A stretch of 64,000 nucleotides of DNA from Streptomyces rhizosphaerihabitans (GTDB taxonomy: Bacteria > Actinomycetota > Actinomycetes > Streptomycetales > Streptomycetaceae), in assembly GCF_025399795.1 (NCBI RefSeq), contig NZ_JAODTZ010000011.1, forward strand, positions 1 to 64,000, given 5' to 3'. The position numbers and the translations under genes were made by a program. The number at the start of each line of letters is the position of its first letter. Position 1 is the stretch's first letter. Shown here piece by piece: positions 30,352 through 39,267 of this stretch. A model generated the notes under the pieces. It had not been told where the DNA came from, did not search any database, and worked only from the letters and a program-made list of their open reading frames with translations.

Positions 30352-30954
30352 TCAACTGTGCAGGCCCCAGTGACCCCGGTGGACGACCTCGGCCGCCCCG
30401 CGTCGGCGTTCCGCGATACGGGAGCCCTGCGGGGGAACGTCGTCCGCCCGGTAGCCGACCGTGATGCCCCCTATCGGCGCGTACTCCTCGGGGACCCCGA
30501 ACTCGGTGCGGAAGGGCTCCAGATGATCGGGCATGATCCCGAAGAAGCAGGCGTCGAGGCCTTCGTCCACCGCGCTGAGCAGCATCATGAGGGCGGCCAT
30601 CCCCGTGTCGATGTACCAGTACGGGGCGGGCCAGCGGGCCTCGGCGCGGTCCTCCCAGCCCTTGTCGGACTCGGCGTAGCGCTCCAGATAGGCCGCCTTG
30701 TGGGCGAGCGGCACGACGACCAGCGGGGCGTCCTGCATGGTCGGCGTCTGCTCGGTGCGGGTGGGGACGAACGGCCAGAACCGGGCACGGTCGGCGGGGT
30801 CGGTGAGCGCCAGGAACGCCCAGCCCTGGGAGAAGCCGGCCGACGGGGCCCGCAGGGCGGAGGCGAGGATTCTCTCCACCGCCTCGGGGGCCAGCGGCTT
30901 GTCGGAGTAGTGCCGGATCATGCGACGGCGACGGACCACTTCGGAGAATTCCAT
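30352..30954 (-). CDS. Nitroreductase-family flavoprotein
   Basis: The protein has 200 residues. The FMN-binding signature MEFSEVVRRRRMIRHYSDKP is at the N terminus, followed by RAPSAGFSQGWAFLAL, the dimer helix DTGMAALMMLLSAVDEGLD, and FFGIMPDHLEPFRTEFGVPE. Family members use NAD(P)H to reduce nitro, quinone or flavin-type substrates. It lacks the fused F420 ligase domain seen in FbiB. It is convergent with the SDR gene. Confidence 0.9.
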   Translation of the reverse strand: MEFSEVVRRRRMIRHYSDKPLAPEAVERILASALRAPSAGFSQGWAFLALTDPADRARFWPFVPTRTEQTPTMQDAPLVVVPLAHKAAYLERYAESDKGWEDRAEARWPAPYWYIDTGMAALMMLLSAVDEGLDACFFGIMPDHLEPFRTEFGVPEEYAPIGGITVGYRADDVPPQGSRIAERRRGAAEVVHRGHWGLHS

Positions 30955-31312
30955 GTCGCCTGATCCTGCCAGGGGCCGGGCCGACAGCGACCGGGCGCCG
31001 TCCGGATCAAGCCTCGTTCGCCGACACACCGGAGGACCGGCAGACCCACAGCCCCACAGCCCCACAGCCCCGCAGACCGGCAGACCGGCAGACGACGGAC
31101 CGGCAGACGACGGACCGGCGGACCGGCGGACTGGCGGACGGACGGTTGTCGCGACCCCGGCGTCACGGGCGGCACCGGCCGCCGGAATCGCGAGCGCCAT
31201 CGCCTCCCGAGAGTCCCGCTGCCGGGCAGGTCCCGTGTCTCACTCGGCGGGACGGCCGCTCAGCAAATGGACGGGGCCGGGCGGGGCGCCCCGGATCGGC
31301 TAGCGTCGTGGC
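30955..31312. repeat. Intergenic tandem repeats (CCCACAG and ACCGGCAGACG units)
   Basis: The 358-bp spacer between divergent genes has no convincing gene. From about 31045 to 31141 it contains three CCCACAG units, then repeated ACCGGCAG, ACGACGG and ACCGGCGG units, all of 7-8 bp. The promoter of mmuM should lie to the right of the array, near 31200-31300. Confidence 0.7.
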
Positions 31313-32239
31313 ATGGCCAGCGACAACGCCCTCACCCTCGCCGCCTCCTTGTCGTCCGGCACGGTCGTACTCGACGGAGGCATGTCCAACCAGCTCGAAT
31401 CGGCCGGATACGACCTGAGTGACGCGCTGTGGTCCGCGCGGCTGCTCGCGGACCGGCCCGAGGCGATCGTCGAGGCGCATCTCGCCTACTACGAGGCGGG
31501 CGCGGACGTGGCGATCACCTCCAGCTACCAGGCGACATTCGAGGGATTCGCGCGGCGCGGAATCCCGCACGAGCGGGTGGCCGAAATGCTCGGCCTGAGC
31601 GTCGAGTCGGCGCGCGAGGCCGTCCGGCGCGCGCACGCGAAGGGCGTCGCGCGGCCGTTGTGGGTCGCCGCGTCGGTGGGCCCGTACGGGGCGATGCTCG
31701 CGGACGGTTCGGAGTACCGGGGACGGTACGGGCTGAGCGTCGCGGAACTGGAACGGTTCCACCGGCCGCGCCTGGAGGTGCTGGCCGCCGCCGCGCCCGA
31801 TGTACTGGCCCTGGAGACGGTCCCGGACACGGACGAGGCGCGGGCGCTGCTGCGGGGGGTGCGCGGGCTCGGCGTACCGGCGTGGCTGTCGTACAGCGTG
31901 GCCGGTGACCGTACGCGGGCCGGGCAGCCGCTGGAGGAGGCCTTCGCCCTGGCCGCGGAGGCGGACGAGATCGTCGCGGTCGGGGTCAACTGCTGTGCCC
32001 CCGAGGATGTCGACGCGGCGGTCGCCACGGCCGCGCGCGTGACCGGAAAGCCGGTCGTGGTCTATCCGAACAGCGGCGAGGTCTGGGACTCCCGGGCCCG
32101 CGCCTGGACCGGCGGCTCCACGTTCACGGCCGGGCAGGTCGGCGGGTGGGAGCGGGCGGGGGCCCGGCTGATCGGCGGGTGCTGCAGGGTGGGCCCGGAG
32201 GCGATCACCGGGATCACAGCGGCACTGCGAGCCGCCTAG
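31313..32239 (+). CDS. mmuM: Homocysteine S-methyltransferase
   Basis: The 308-residue protein has a TIM-barrel methyltransferase fold. It begins with VLDGGMSNQLESAGYDL and YYEAGADVAITSSYQA. The zinc ligands are the cysteine of GVNCC and the pair in LIGGCCRVGPEAI near the C terminus, as in MmuM. It transfers a methyl group from S-methylmethionine (or SAM) to homocysteine, giving methionine. Its TAG stop codon is part of the CTAG target duplicated by the adjacent MITE-like element, so the stop was preserved by the insertion. Confidence 0.92.
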   Translation: MASDNALTLAASLSSGTVVLDGGMSNQLESAGYDLSDALWSARLLADRPEAIVEAHLAYYEAGADVAITSSYQATFEGFARRGIPHERVAEMLGLSVESAREAVRRAHAKGVARPLWVAASVGPYGAMLADGSEYRGRYGLSVAELERFHRPRLEVLAAAAPDVLALETVPDTDEARALLRGVRGLGVPAWLSYSVAGDRTRAGQPLEEAFALAAEADEIVAVGVNCCAPEDVDAAVATAARVTGKPVVVYPNSGEVWDSRARAWTGGSTFTAGQVGGWERAGARLIGGCCRVGPEAITGITAALRAA

Positions 32240-32431
32240 GGCCTGTCTGACCATTCCCGCCGGGCCCGCGGCGCCTGGCACCGCACTCCCCCAAGCCCTT
32301 CGAGCAAGGGGGACCCCTACGCCGCGCTGTCGGGCACGCCCGAGTACGCCCAGTACGAGGGCGCCCCTCCGCCTTGCGACGCACGGCACCGGACGCCGCG
32401 GTCCGATCCGACGTGAATCGTCAGACAGGCC
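32240..32431. mobile_element. MITE-like element, 192 bp, with perfect 12-bp ends and CTAG duplication
   Basis: GGCCTGTCTGAC (32240-32251) and its exact reverse complement (32420-32431) form the termini. CTAG flanks both sides (32236-32239 and 32432-32435) as a target-site duplication. The inside carries a hairpin (CCCCCAAG with the TTGGGGG-type arm near 32291-32315) and no open frame that encodes a transposase. CTAG duplications are typical of some IS5-group elements, which could mobilise it in trans. Confidence 0.82.
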
Positions 32432-32521
32432 CTAGCCGACGCGCGGCACCCCCGAGCACCCCCGGCTCACAGCCGCCGGGCTCGGAGCCGCACTGGACCA
32501 CGGCCGGACTCACTACCGGAC

Positions 32522-34261
32522 TCACTGCCGCCCTGCGCCACCCGAGCGGCGGAAGCGTCGTACGGCCGACAGCGGTGTCGCGATGCGCGCCGAGGCTTCG
32601 ACGGACGGGAGCGACGTGGGCGGGCCCTCCACGGAGCCGGCCGGATTGTCCGCAGGCTCGTCGGCGGGTTTGTCCGCAGGCTTGCCCAAGGGCTTGACCG
32701 CGGGGCCGGCCGCGGGCTTGGCTGCGGCTCTGGCCGATTCGGCTTCCCACAGGGCGAGTTCGCGGTCGCGCGGGCCGTGCGCGGTGTGCGGGTCACCGGC
32801 GCCGAAGATCCGGACCGGATGCGAGGCGTCCCAGGCGGCCCACCCCGGGTCGCCGTCGACCGCGAACCGCACCCACGCGCCGTGCATGGCGTCCGCCAGC
32901 TCCTGCGGGGCGCCCTCCCCCGCGAGCTTCGCCGATTCCGGGGTACCGGCGGTGTCGAAGACGAAGCCCAGTTCCAGGGCGTGACAGGCACCGAGGCCGG
33001 GCACGTTGGACGGCCAGGCGAACTCATAGACGTGCGCCGGGGCCCGGCCGCCGGGGACGTCCGCGTCGAGGGACGCGGTGGGCCGGCCGCTGCGCGCCTC
33101 GGCGAGGCGGTGCAGCGGGACCCGCAGGAGATGATCGGTGATCATCTGGCCGACGAGATCGGCGGTGCCCCCTTCCGGGTGGATGGCGCGGTAGCCGCGA
33201 GGCACCTCGTGGCCGCAGTGGCAGCGGGCCATCGCACCGGCCAGGGCGACCGGGCCGAGCCGGTCCACACGTTCCAGGAGCCCGCCCGGCACGAGCCACA
33301 GCCGGTACTCGTCACGGGTCCAGCCGAGCAGGAGGCCGACGTCCGGCGCGGCGCCCTCGATGAGCGCCTCCAGCGGGTCGCGCGGCACGAGCTCGCCGTC
33401 GACGACGATGCCGAAGGCGGGACCGCCGAGCACGGGGCTGCTGAGTCTGCCCACGTCGGCCTGGGTGCGCAGGAGCAGATCGCGGTCGACGGCGGCGAAC
33501 GCCTCCGCCGTCGCGGGGATCTTCAACCGGGTGGCCATCCTGCGCACCATCCGGCGCACCTTGTCCCGGTCGCTCGCCTCGGGCGGCCCGCTCTGCAGGA
33601 CCGCCCGGTGGAACAGGCCCTGGGCTCGCGGGCTCGCGAGCAGCGCACCGATGCTGATGGCTCCGGCGGACTCGCCGAAGACGGTCACCCGGGCGGGGTC
33701 GCCGCCGAACCGTGCCACGGACTCCCCTACCCACTCCAGAGCGGCAAGCTGGTCGCGCAGCCCGGGGTTGGCGGGCGCGTCCGGGAAGAGGCCGTAACCC
33801 TCCACACCCAAGCGGTAGTTGACGGACACGAAGACCACGCCGTCGCGGGCGAAGGCGCGCCCGTCGTACACGGGCACGGCCGAGGAACCGCGGGTCAGGG
33901 CTCCGCCGTGGATCCACACCATGACAGGGAGCCGGGCGTGGGGATCCGGCTCCGGAGTCCACACGTTCAGATTGAGGCAGTCGTCGCCGGGCACCACGGG
34001 GTCGGCGAGGAGTCGGGCGAACGCTTCGGAGTACGGCGGCTTCGGCGGCGTCGGCCCGAACGCGCCGGCGTCCCGGACCCCGTCCCAGCGCTCGGGCGGC
34101 ACGGGCGGGCGGAAGCGGCGGGCGCCGAAGGGCGGGGCGGCGTACGGGATGCCCCGGAAGACCGCGATCCCGTCCTCGTACCGGCCGCGCACCGCTCCGT
34201 ACGGGGTGGCGACCACCGGGTCCTTCGTCGCCGCAAACGGATCCACCGTGTCCACCGCCAT
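32522..34261 (-). CDS. Type B carboxylesterase with repetitive C-terminal tail
   Basis: The protein has 579 residues. The carboxylesterase/lipase domain has GIPYAAPPFG, EDCLNLNV-like DDCLNLNVWTP (93-103), oxyanion WIHGGALTRGSS, nucleophile S198 in VTVFGESAGAIS, and a C-terminal histidine in ACHALELGFVF. No signal peptide is visible. The last 70 residues are a Pro/Ala/Lys/Asp tail with KPADKPADEPADNPAG-type repeats, not part of the esterase fold. The tail resembles a linker or disordered extension, and its copy number could vary. The substrate is an unknown ester. Confidence 0.88.
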   Translation of the reverse strand: MAVDTVDPFAATKDPVVATPYGAVRGRYEDGIAVFRGIPYAAPPFGARRFRPPVPPERWDGVRDAGAFGPTPPKPPYSEAFARLLADPVVPGDDCLNLNVWTPEPDPHARLPVMVWIHGGALTRGSSAVPVYDGRAFARDGVVFVSVNYRLGVEGYGLFPDAPANPGLRDQLAALEWVGESVARFGGDPARVTVFGESAGAISIGALLASPRAQGLFHRAVLQSGPPEASDRDKVRRMVRRMATRLKIPATAEAFAAVDRDLLLRTQADVGRLSSPVLGGPAFGIVVDGELVPRDPLEALIEGAAPDVGLLLGWTRDEYRLWLVPGGLLERVDRLGPVALAGAMARCHCGHEVPRGYRAIHPEGGTADLVGQMITDHLLRVPLHRLAEARSGRPTASLDADVPGGRAPAHVYEFAWPSNVPGLGACHALELGFVFDTAGTPESAKLAGEGAPQELADAMHGAWVRFAVDGDPGWAAWDASHPVRIFGAGDPHTAHGPRDRELALWEAESARAAAKPAAGPAVKPLGKPADKPADEPADNPAGSVEGPPTSLPSVEASARIATPLSAVRRFRRSGGAGRQ

Positions 34262-34384
34262 CCGGGACCAGCTCCTCACCGTCGCGCGTCGTAAAGATCA
34301 GAGCACCACATCACTTCCGGGTATTCCTGCGGATGTCCCCTGTTCGGCCGATATCGCCGTGCGGCACGGTCCGGCGAGCCGGGC

Positions 34385-34520
34385 CCGAACCGGCCCGTAC
34401 CTCTGTACGGCGAGTGAGCGTGCCTGGTCCGATCCGGCCCGCGCCCTTGTGCGGCGTGGGTCTGCGTGCCTGATCCGAACCGGCCCGCACGCCTGTGCGG
34501 CGTGGGTCAGCGCGTCGGCT
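34385..34520. repeat. Three tandem 44-46 bp units, each with a hairpin
   Basis: Units start at 34385, 34429 and 34475, with a partial fourth at 34521. Each contains CCGNNC-loop4-GNNCGG: CCGTAC/GTACGG, CCGCGC/GTGCGG and CCGCAC/GTGCGG. The stem changes from unit 1 to unit 3 are compensatory. The array lies between the ThuA stop and the esterase start and overlaps the end of the ThuA gene. Confidence 0.75.
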
Positions 34521-35190
34521 CCGGACCGGCGGCCGAGGGCCTCCGCGCCGCCCAGAGGACGCCGCCGAGCAGATGTCCGCGGAAGTCCGGGTCCTCGTAC
34601 GCCCGCGCGGCATGTCCGAGCGCGGTGTAGAAGACCCGGCCCGCGCCCTGTTCCCGGCACCACACCAGGGGATGGTCGTCGCCCATTCCGCCGCCCTCGT
34701 AGGAGGTTTCGTCGGCGGAGGCGAGTACACGCACCGAACCGCGCGGATTGGAGCGGAAGTCGTACCACTCGTCCGTGAACTCCCAGACGGGCGGCAGGTG
34801 CCGGGTCGCGGGATGTCCGTGGTCCTCGACAAGGACCCTGCCCGGCTGAAGGTCCGGGTGCCGGTCGAAGCGGGCGCCGAGCAGTTCGCCGTAGTGGGGC
34901 CACTCGTACTCGGTGCACGCGGCGGCGTGCACCCCGACGAAGCCGCCGCCGCCGTCGACGTAGGCCGCCAGCCGGTCGCGGCCCGTCGGCGTCAGCACCT
35001 CGCCGCTCGTGGACAGGAAGACGACCACCGCGTACGGGTCGAGGGGTGCCTCGAAGACCGCGGGGTCCTCGGTGGCGTCGGCCGCGAAGCCGTGCGCGTC
35101 ACCGAGGGCGCGCACGACGGCGACGGCGGCCGGAATGGAGTCGTGCCGGTATCCGGTCGTACGGGTGTACACAAGAACGCGAAAGGCCAT
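34507..35190 (-). CDS. ThuA-like domain protein
   Basis: The protein has 227 residues with a class I amidotransferase-like fold of the ThuA family: FRVLVYTRTTGYRHDSIPAA, GGGGFVGVHAAACTEYEW, ELLGARFDRHPDL, DEWYDFRSNPRG, and YTALGHAARAYEDPDF. ThuA proteins take part in trehalose and other disaccharide metabolism, partly as cofactor-dependent isomerases or hydrolases. No signal peptide or sugar genes adjoin it, so the role here is unresolved. Confidence 0.9.
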   Translation of the reverse strand: MAFRVLVYTRTTGYRHDSIPAAVAVVRALGDAHGFAADATEDPAVFEAPLDPYAVVVFLSTSGEVLTPTGRDRLAAYVDGGGGFVGVHAAACTEYEWPHYGELLGARFDRHPDLQPGRVLVEDHGHPATRHLPPVWEFTDEWYDFRSNPRGSVRVLASADETSYEGGGMGDDHPLVWCREQGAGRVFYTALGHAARAYEDPDFRGHLLGGVLWAARRPSAAGPEPTR

Positions 35191-35307
35191 GCCCGGAGCC
35201 TAGGGCGGCCCCTGCTCCGGGCGGTACGGCGGACGGCTGACAAGGTGGGGCGGGAGGTGTCCGATTCGTTCAAGACCGGCGGGCCGCGGCCCGCCTACGG
35301 TGACCGT

Positions 35308-35721
35308 ATGACTCCAAGATTCGATGTGATCGGCCTGGCGGTCTCCGACATGGCCGCCTCCCTCGCCTTCTACCGACGTCTCGGGCTCGTCTTCCCCGAG
35401 GGTGCCGAGAACGATCCGCACGTCGAGGCCGAGCTGCCCGGCGGGCTGCGCCTCGCGCTGGACACGGAGGAGACCATCCGGTCGTTCCATGCCGGGTGGC
35501 GGCCCCCGAGCGGCGGCGGCAGGATCTCCCTCGCGTTCCTCTGCGACAGCCCAGCCGAGGTCGATTCCGTGTACGAGGAGCTCGTCGCCGCTGGCCACCA
35601 CGGCGAGCTCAAGCCCTGGGACGCCTTCTGGGGCATGCGGTACGCCGTCGCGCACGACCCGGACGGGAACGGCGTCGACCTGTTCGCCCGCCTGCCCGGG
35701 CAGCAGGACCCGGCACAGTAG
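35308..35721 (+). CDS. VOC-superfamily (glyoxalase-like) protein
   Basis: The protein has 137 residues and a paired beta-alpha-beta-beta-beta fold: FDVIGLAVSDMAASLAFYRR, then ISLAFLCDSPAEVDSVYEEL, and WGMRYAVAHDPDGNGVDLFA. Some glyoxalase metal positions are replaced, so metal-dependent chemistry is uncertain; a binding or resistance role is possible. It is divergent from ThuA and convergent with the AraC gene, 9 bp away. Confidence 0.88.
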   Translation: MTPRFDVIGLAVSDMAASLAFYRRLGLVFPEGAENDPHVEAELPGGLRLALDTEETIRSFHAGWRPPSGGGRISLAFLCDSPAEVDSVYEELVAAGHHGELKPWDAFWGMRYAVAHDPDGNGVDLFARLPGQQDPAQ

Positions 35722-35730
35722 TCCGGCTCC

Positions 35731-36471
35731 CTACCGGAGTCCGACTCCCTGCCGGTGAGCGACCAGTTCACCGAGGGTCGCTCCCGCCAGCTCCCGCACG
35801 TCCCGGGCCAGATGGGCCTGGTCCGCGAACCCGGCCCGGAGGGCCGTCTCGGCGAAGGGCACGCCGTCGCGGGCGAGGGCCAGCGCCCGTTGCAGTCGCA
35901 GGACGCGGGCCAGGGTCTTGGGCCCGTAGCCGAACGCGGCGAGCGATCGGCGGTGCAACTGACGTGCGCTCAGGCCAAGTCCGTCGGCCGTCCCGGCCAC
36001 CGGGCGGCCCGCGTCCAGGGCGGCCACCACCTCCCGGAGCAGCGGATCGGGGGGCTCGGCGTCGGCCGCCCGGAGCAGCGCGACCTCTTCGAGCGCGTCC
36101 ACGGGGTCCGCGGCCCCGTCGATCCGCGCGGTGAGCCGGCGCACGTCGGAGGCGGGCCACAGGTCGGTCAACTCCACGCGCCGGTCCCGGAGTTCGTTCG
36201 CCGGTACGCCCAGGTAGGCGGGCGCGGTGCCGGGGAAGAAGCGGACGCCCGCCCAGCCGCCGGACACCCCGTCCGGAACGAAGGGCCGCGTGTCAGGACC
36301 GGCGACGAGCAACCGCCCCTCGGTCCACAGCAGATCCATGCAGCCGTCGGGAAGGACGGCTCCCCGAGCACCCCCGGACTCGTCCCCGAACCCGGGACCA
36401 GACCCAGGACCGGGCAGGTCGCGGCTCCACACGACCGCGCCCCGCAGCCGGGACGCCCGTTCCGCGTACAT
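35731..36471 (-). CDS. AraC-family transcriptional regulator
   Basis: The protein has about 246 residues from the ATG of MYAERASRL. The N-terminal part has the DUF6597-like sensing segment ([20 protein letters not shown]). The C-terminal AraC HTH covers about 155-240 ([40 protein letters not shown]). It is probably a regulator of nearby small-molecule genes, but no target is evident. Remnants of another AraC-like sequence lie just upstream. Confidence 0.88.
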   Translation of the reverse strand: MYAERASRLRGAVVWSRDLPGPGSGPGFGDESGGARGAVLPDGCMDLLWTEGRLLVAGPDTRPFVPDGVSGGWAGVRFFPGTAPAYLGVPANELRDRRVELTDLWPASDVRRLTARIDGAADPVDALEEVALLRAADAEPPDPLLREVVAALDAGRPVAGTADGLGLSARQLHRRSLAAFGYGPKTLARVLRLQRALALARDGVPFAETALRAGFADQAHLARDVRELAGATLGELVAHRQGVGLR

Positions 36472-36481
36472 GGACGCCAGG

Positions 36482-36757
36482 CTACGCCGAGCGCGCCCGG
36501 CACTCCTGCAGGCCGACGCCGTACACCTGCTCGAACGCATTCGGCAGGGTGAAGGCGCTGCCGTAGCCGGACGTGGCGGGTGATCGTCTCAGGCGCGTGC
36601 GCCGCCCGGCAGAATCATGGCCTGCGGCGGGGTGCCGGGGCCGTCGGGGCCGAGGTGCGGGTCGGGGCCGCGCGTGATGGCGAGGTCACCCGCCGCCGCA
36701 CCCGCTCCGGTACGACCCGGGCGTCACCGCGAACCACCGCAGATCCTCAGATCGGGC
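36482..36757 (-). pseudogene. Decayed AraC-like C-terminal fragments
   Basis: Short minus-strand pieces in different frames look like broken coding sequence. ARSEDLRWFAVTPGSYRSG continues in frame past the BrkB stop. DLAITRGPDPHLGPDGPG ends in APPGGARA-like sequence and a stop. [19 protein letters not shown] ends in QECRARSA and a stop at 36482. The first and last resemble AraC HTH ends. None has an intact frame or start. Confidence 0.35.
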
Positions 36758-37927
36758 TCACTCCCCTGGAGGGTGCTCCTCGCCGTTCTTGTGGGTGCGA
36801 GGGGTGTGATGGGTGTTCTTGACGTGCGTGCGCAGACGGGACGTCACGTCCTCCGGGGGCAGGAAGCGCGACCAGCGTTCCGGGAACTCGGAGGGCATGT
36901 CGGGATCGTCGGGATCGGCGTCGTAGGAGCGGTGTGCGGCGACACGGGCCACGTACTCGGCGGCCTGGGCCTCGCGCAGCCGCTCGTTGGCGGCACGCGC
37001 CGCGGCGGTGGCCGCGGCCGGCCAGACCCGGTCGATGGCGGCGTTGACGGCCGCGCCGACCAGGACGGCGAAGGCGGCGACACCGATCCACAGCAGGACG
37101 GCCACCGGTGCGGCGAGCGAGCCGTAGATGGTGGGGCCCTCGATGGCGTTGGTCAGGTAGATGCGGAGCAGGAAGCTGCCGAGCACCCACATGGCCAGGG
37201 CCACCAGGGCGCCCGGGACGTCCTCGACCCACGGGGAACGGACGGGGACGGACACGTGGTAGAGCGTCGTCAGGAAGGCCACCGACAGGACGATGACGAC
37301 CGGCCAGTACAGGACCTGCACGACGGTCGTCGACCACGGCACGACGTGCACCACGGCGTCCGGGCCCGCCACCATCAGCGGGAGCAGGACCGAGCCGATC
37401 AGCAGTGCCACGATGAACAGCAGGAACGACATCATCCGGGTCTTCACGATGCCCCGGGTGCCGTCGAGGCCGTACATCACGGTGATGGTGTCGACGAAGA
37501 CGTTGACCGCGCGCGAGCCCGACCACAGGGCGAACAGGAAGCCGAGGGAGATGATGTCGGGCCGGCCGCCCTTCATCACGTCGTGCAGGATCGGCTCGGC
37601 GATCTGGTGCACGCCCTTCTGCGTCAGCACCCTGCGGGAGGCGTCCAGGATGTTGGACTCCACGCTGGCGATGGTGTCGGCGCCGGTCCAGGCATCCACG
37701 TATCCGAGCAGCCCGACCATGCTCAGCAGCAGCGGCGGCACGGACAGGAGCGTGAAGAAGGCAGCCTCGGCCGCCAGCCCCAGGATCCGGTACTCCATGC
37801 ACGAGTTGACGGTGTCCTTGATCAGCAGCCAGGCGGTCCTGCGCTTGGAGACGTTCCGGTAAAGCGCGCGAGCGCGGTGAAAGCGGCCCGAGCGCGGCCG
37901 TTCAGGTGTTTCTTTTGCCTGGTGCAC
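36758..37927 (-). CDS. YihY/BrkB-family membrane protein
   Basis: The protein has 389 residues and six predicted transmembrane helices: AAFFTLLSVPPLLLSMVGLL, IISLGFLFALWSGSRAVNVF, MSFLLFIVALLIGSVLLPLM, YWPVVIVLSVAFLTTLYHVS, ALVALAMWVLGSFLLRIYL, and VAVLLWIGVAAFAVLVGAAV. This is the BrkB/UPF0761 family; once named ribonuclease BN, its actual function is unsettled. The C-terminal tail of about 90 residues is charged. Its start lies only 20 bp from the transposon end, so promoter sequence may be truncated or supplied by the element. Confidence 0.9.
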   Translation of the reverse strand: MHQAKETPERPRSGRFHRARALYRNVSKRRTAWLLIKDTVNSCMEYRILGLAAEAAFFTLLSVPPLLLSMVGLLGYVDAWTGADTIASVESNILDASRRVLTQKGVHQIAEPILHDVMKGGRPDIISLGFLFALWSGSRAVNVFVDTITVMYGLDGTRGIVKTRMMSFLLFIVALLIGSVLLPLMVAGPDAVVHVVPWSTTVVQVLYWPVVIVLSVAFLTTLYHVSVPVRSPWVEDVPGALVALAMWVLGSFLLRIYLTNAIEGPTIYGSLAAPVAVLLWIGVAAFAVLVGAAVNAAIDRVWPAAATAAARAANERLREAQAAEYVARVAAHRSYDADPDDPDMPSEFPERWSRFLPPEDVTSRLRTHVKNTHHTPRTHKNGEEHPPGE

Positions 37928-37953
37928 GCCCTTACGGTAGCGGTGTGACTCCT

Positions 37954-37978
37954 CCCCCGGTTGAAGCCGGGGGGCTTC
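37954..37978 (-). ncRNA. Transposon end hairpin, candidate 3' part of the TnpB guide RNA
   Basis: Two alternative stems overlap: CCCCCGG/CCGGGGG (37954-37973) and GAAGCC/GGCTTC (37963-37978). In this family the RNA read through the end of tnpB carries such hairpins and then host flank as guide. The RNA itself is inferred. Confidence 0.4.
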
Positions 37979-37981
37979 TCG

Positions 37982-39196
37982 TTACACCAGGTCGGCGTCG
38001 CGACGGACCAGCCCGGCCCGTAGAACGTTGATGGCTCCGACCGTGTCGGCGTGCGCGGTGTGGCCACAGGCGACGCAGTGGAACTTTTCCTGTGTGGGCC
38101 GGTTCTCCTCGGCGGTGTGCCCGCAGTGGGGGCAGGTGCGGGAAGTGTTACGGGGGTTCACGGCGATCACTTCCCGTCCGGCGCTTTCAGCCTTGGCGTG
38201 CAGGATCGTGAGGAACACCCCCCATCCGGCGTCAGTGATGCCGCGGTTGAGCCCGGCCTTCGCGGTGGCCCCGTTCGGCAGGAACGCGCCCGACCGGCCG
38301 GGGTCGGGTTTCGGTGCGGGGGCCCTGCTCATGTTGCGGATCTTGAGGTCTTCGTGCGCGATGACATCGTGTGCCCGGACCAGGTCGAGTGCGGTCTTGT
38401 GCGCGTGATCCAGCCGCCGACGCCGGACCTTGCCGTGCAGCTCGGCGACCTTCTCCACGGCCCGCTGGTGATTGGCGGTGCGGTCATTGGCCTTGCAACG
38501 GGGGAACCTGGACAGGGCCTGCTGCGCGGCCTGGAGTTTCGCAGTTGCACGGCGGCCGTGGCGCAGGTTGGGTACGAAGGCGCCACCCGAGTCGGCGAGG
38601 AAGTTCGCGATGCCCAGGTCGATCCCTGCCACGCTGCCGGTCGCGGGCAGCGGCTGCGGCCGTTCCTGTTCGGCGGTGAGCACGACGAACCATTTACGGC
38701 CCTCGCGCTTGACCGAGACCGTCTTGACGTGGCCGGTCACCGGACGGTGCTGGTTGACCTTGACGTGGCCGACGCCCTGGAGGCGGACGCGGGTGACCGG
38801 GTCGTGCGGCGTGGAGTCCCAGCGGCAGCCGTCCCCGTCCTTCGGGAACTCCACCGTGTCGAACCAGTTCACCCCACGAAAGCGCGGGTAGCCCGGGGTG
38901 TCGCCGGACTTGACGCGGCGGAAGAACGCCTGCATCGCCTTGTCCAGGCGGCGGAGAGTGGCCTGCTGCGAGGAGAAGGACCAGCGGCCCTGACGCTCCG
39001 GGTCGAACGCCCGGATCCCCTTGAGCTGCACGGACTGCACCCCGTACCCGACGGTGCTCTTCGAGACATGCCGCCAGGCGTCGCGGCGCTCCTGCAAAGC
39101 CCCGTTGTAGAGGGAGCAGTGATCGCGCAGCATCTCGGCGAGCGCCTGGGCCTGGCGGACGGTGGGCCGCAGCAGGAACTTGTACGCACGGATCAT
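37982..39196 (-). CDS. tnpB: TnpB, RNA-guided RuvC nuclease
   Basis: The protein has 404 residues from the ATG of MIRAYKFLLRP. The N-terminal REC/WED part is followed by a split RuvC domain with D193 in AGIDLGIANFL, E282 in VIAHEDLKI and D384 in HADTVGAIN. The zinc ribbon is C355, C358, C374 and C377 (CPHCGH and CVACGH). Every catalytic residue expected of TnpB is present. In studied members this protein cuts DNA guided by a transposon-encoded RNA and helps keep the element in place. A GTG 9 bp upstream is an alternative start. Confidence 0.93.
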   Translation of the reverse strand: MIRAYKFLLRPTVRQAQALAEMLRDHCSLYNGALQERRDAWRHVSKSTVGYGVQSVQLKGIRAFDPERQGRWSFSSQQATLRRLDKAMQAFFRRVKSGDTPGYPRFRGVNWFDTVEFPKDGDGCRWDSTPHDPVTRVRLQGVGHVKVNQHRPVTGHVKTVSVKREGRKWFVVLTAEQERPQPLPATGSVAGIDLGIANFLADSGGAFVPNLRHGRRATAKLQAAQQALSRFPRCKANDRTANHQRAVEKVAELHGKVRRRRLDHAHKTALDLVRAHDVIAHEDLKIRNMSRAPAPKPDPGRSGAFLPNGATAKAGLNRGITDAGWGVFLTILHAKAESAGREVIAVNPRNTSRTCPHCGHTAEENRPTQEKFHCVACGHTAHADTVGAINVLRAGLVRRDADLV

Positions 39197-39267
39197 CCAG
39201 CCCACCCCCTCCGGTCGAGTTCGCTCGATCCTACTATCTTGGCTCATATCACTTGATAGAGAACCAG

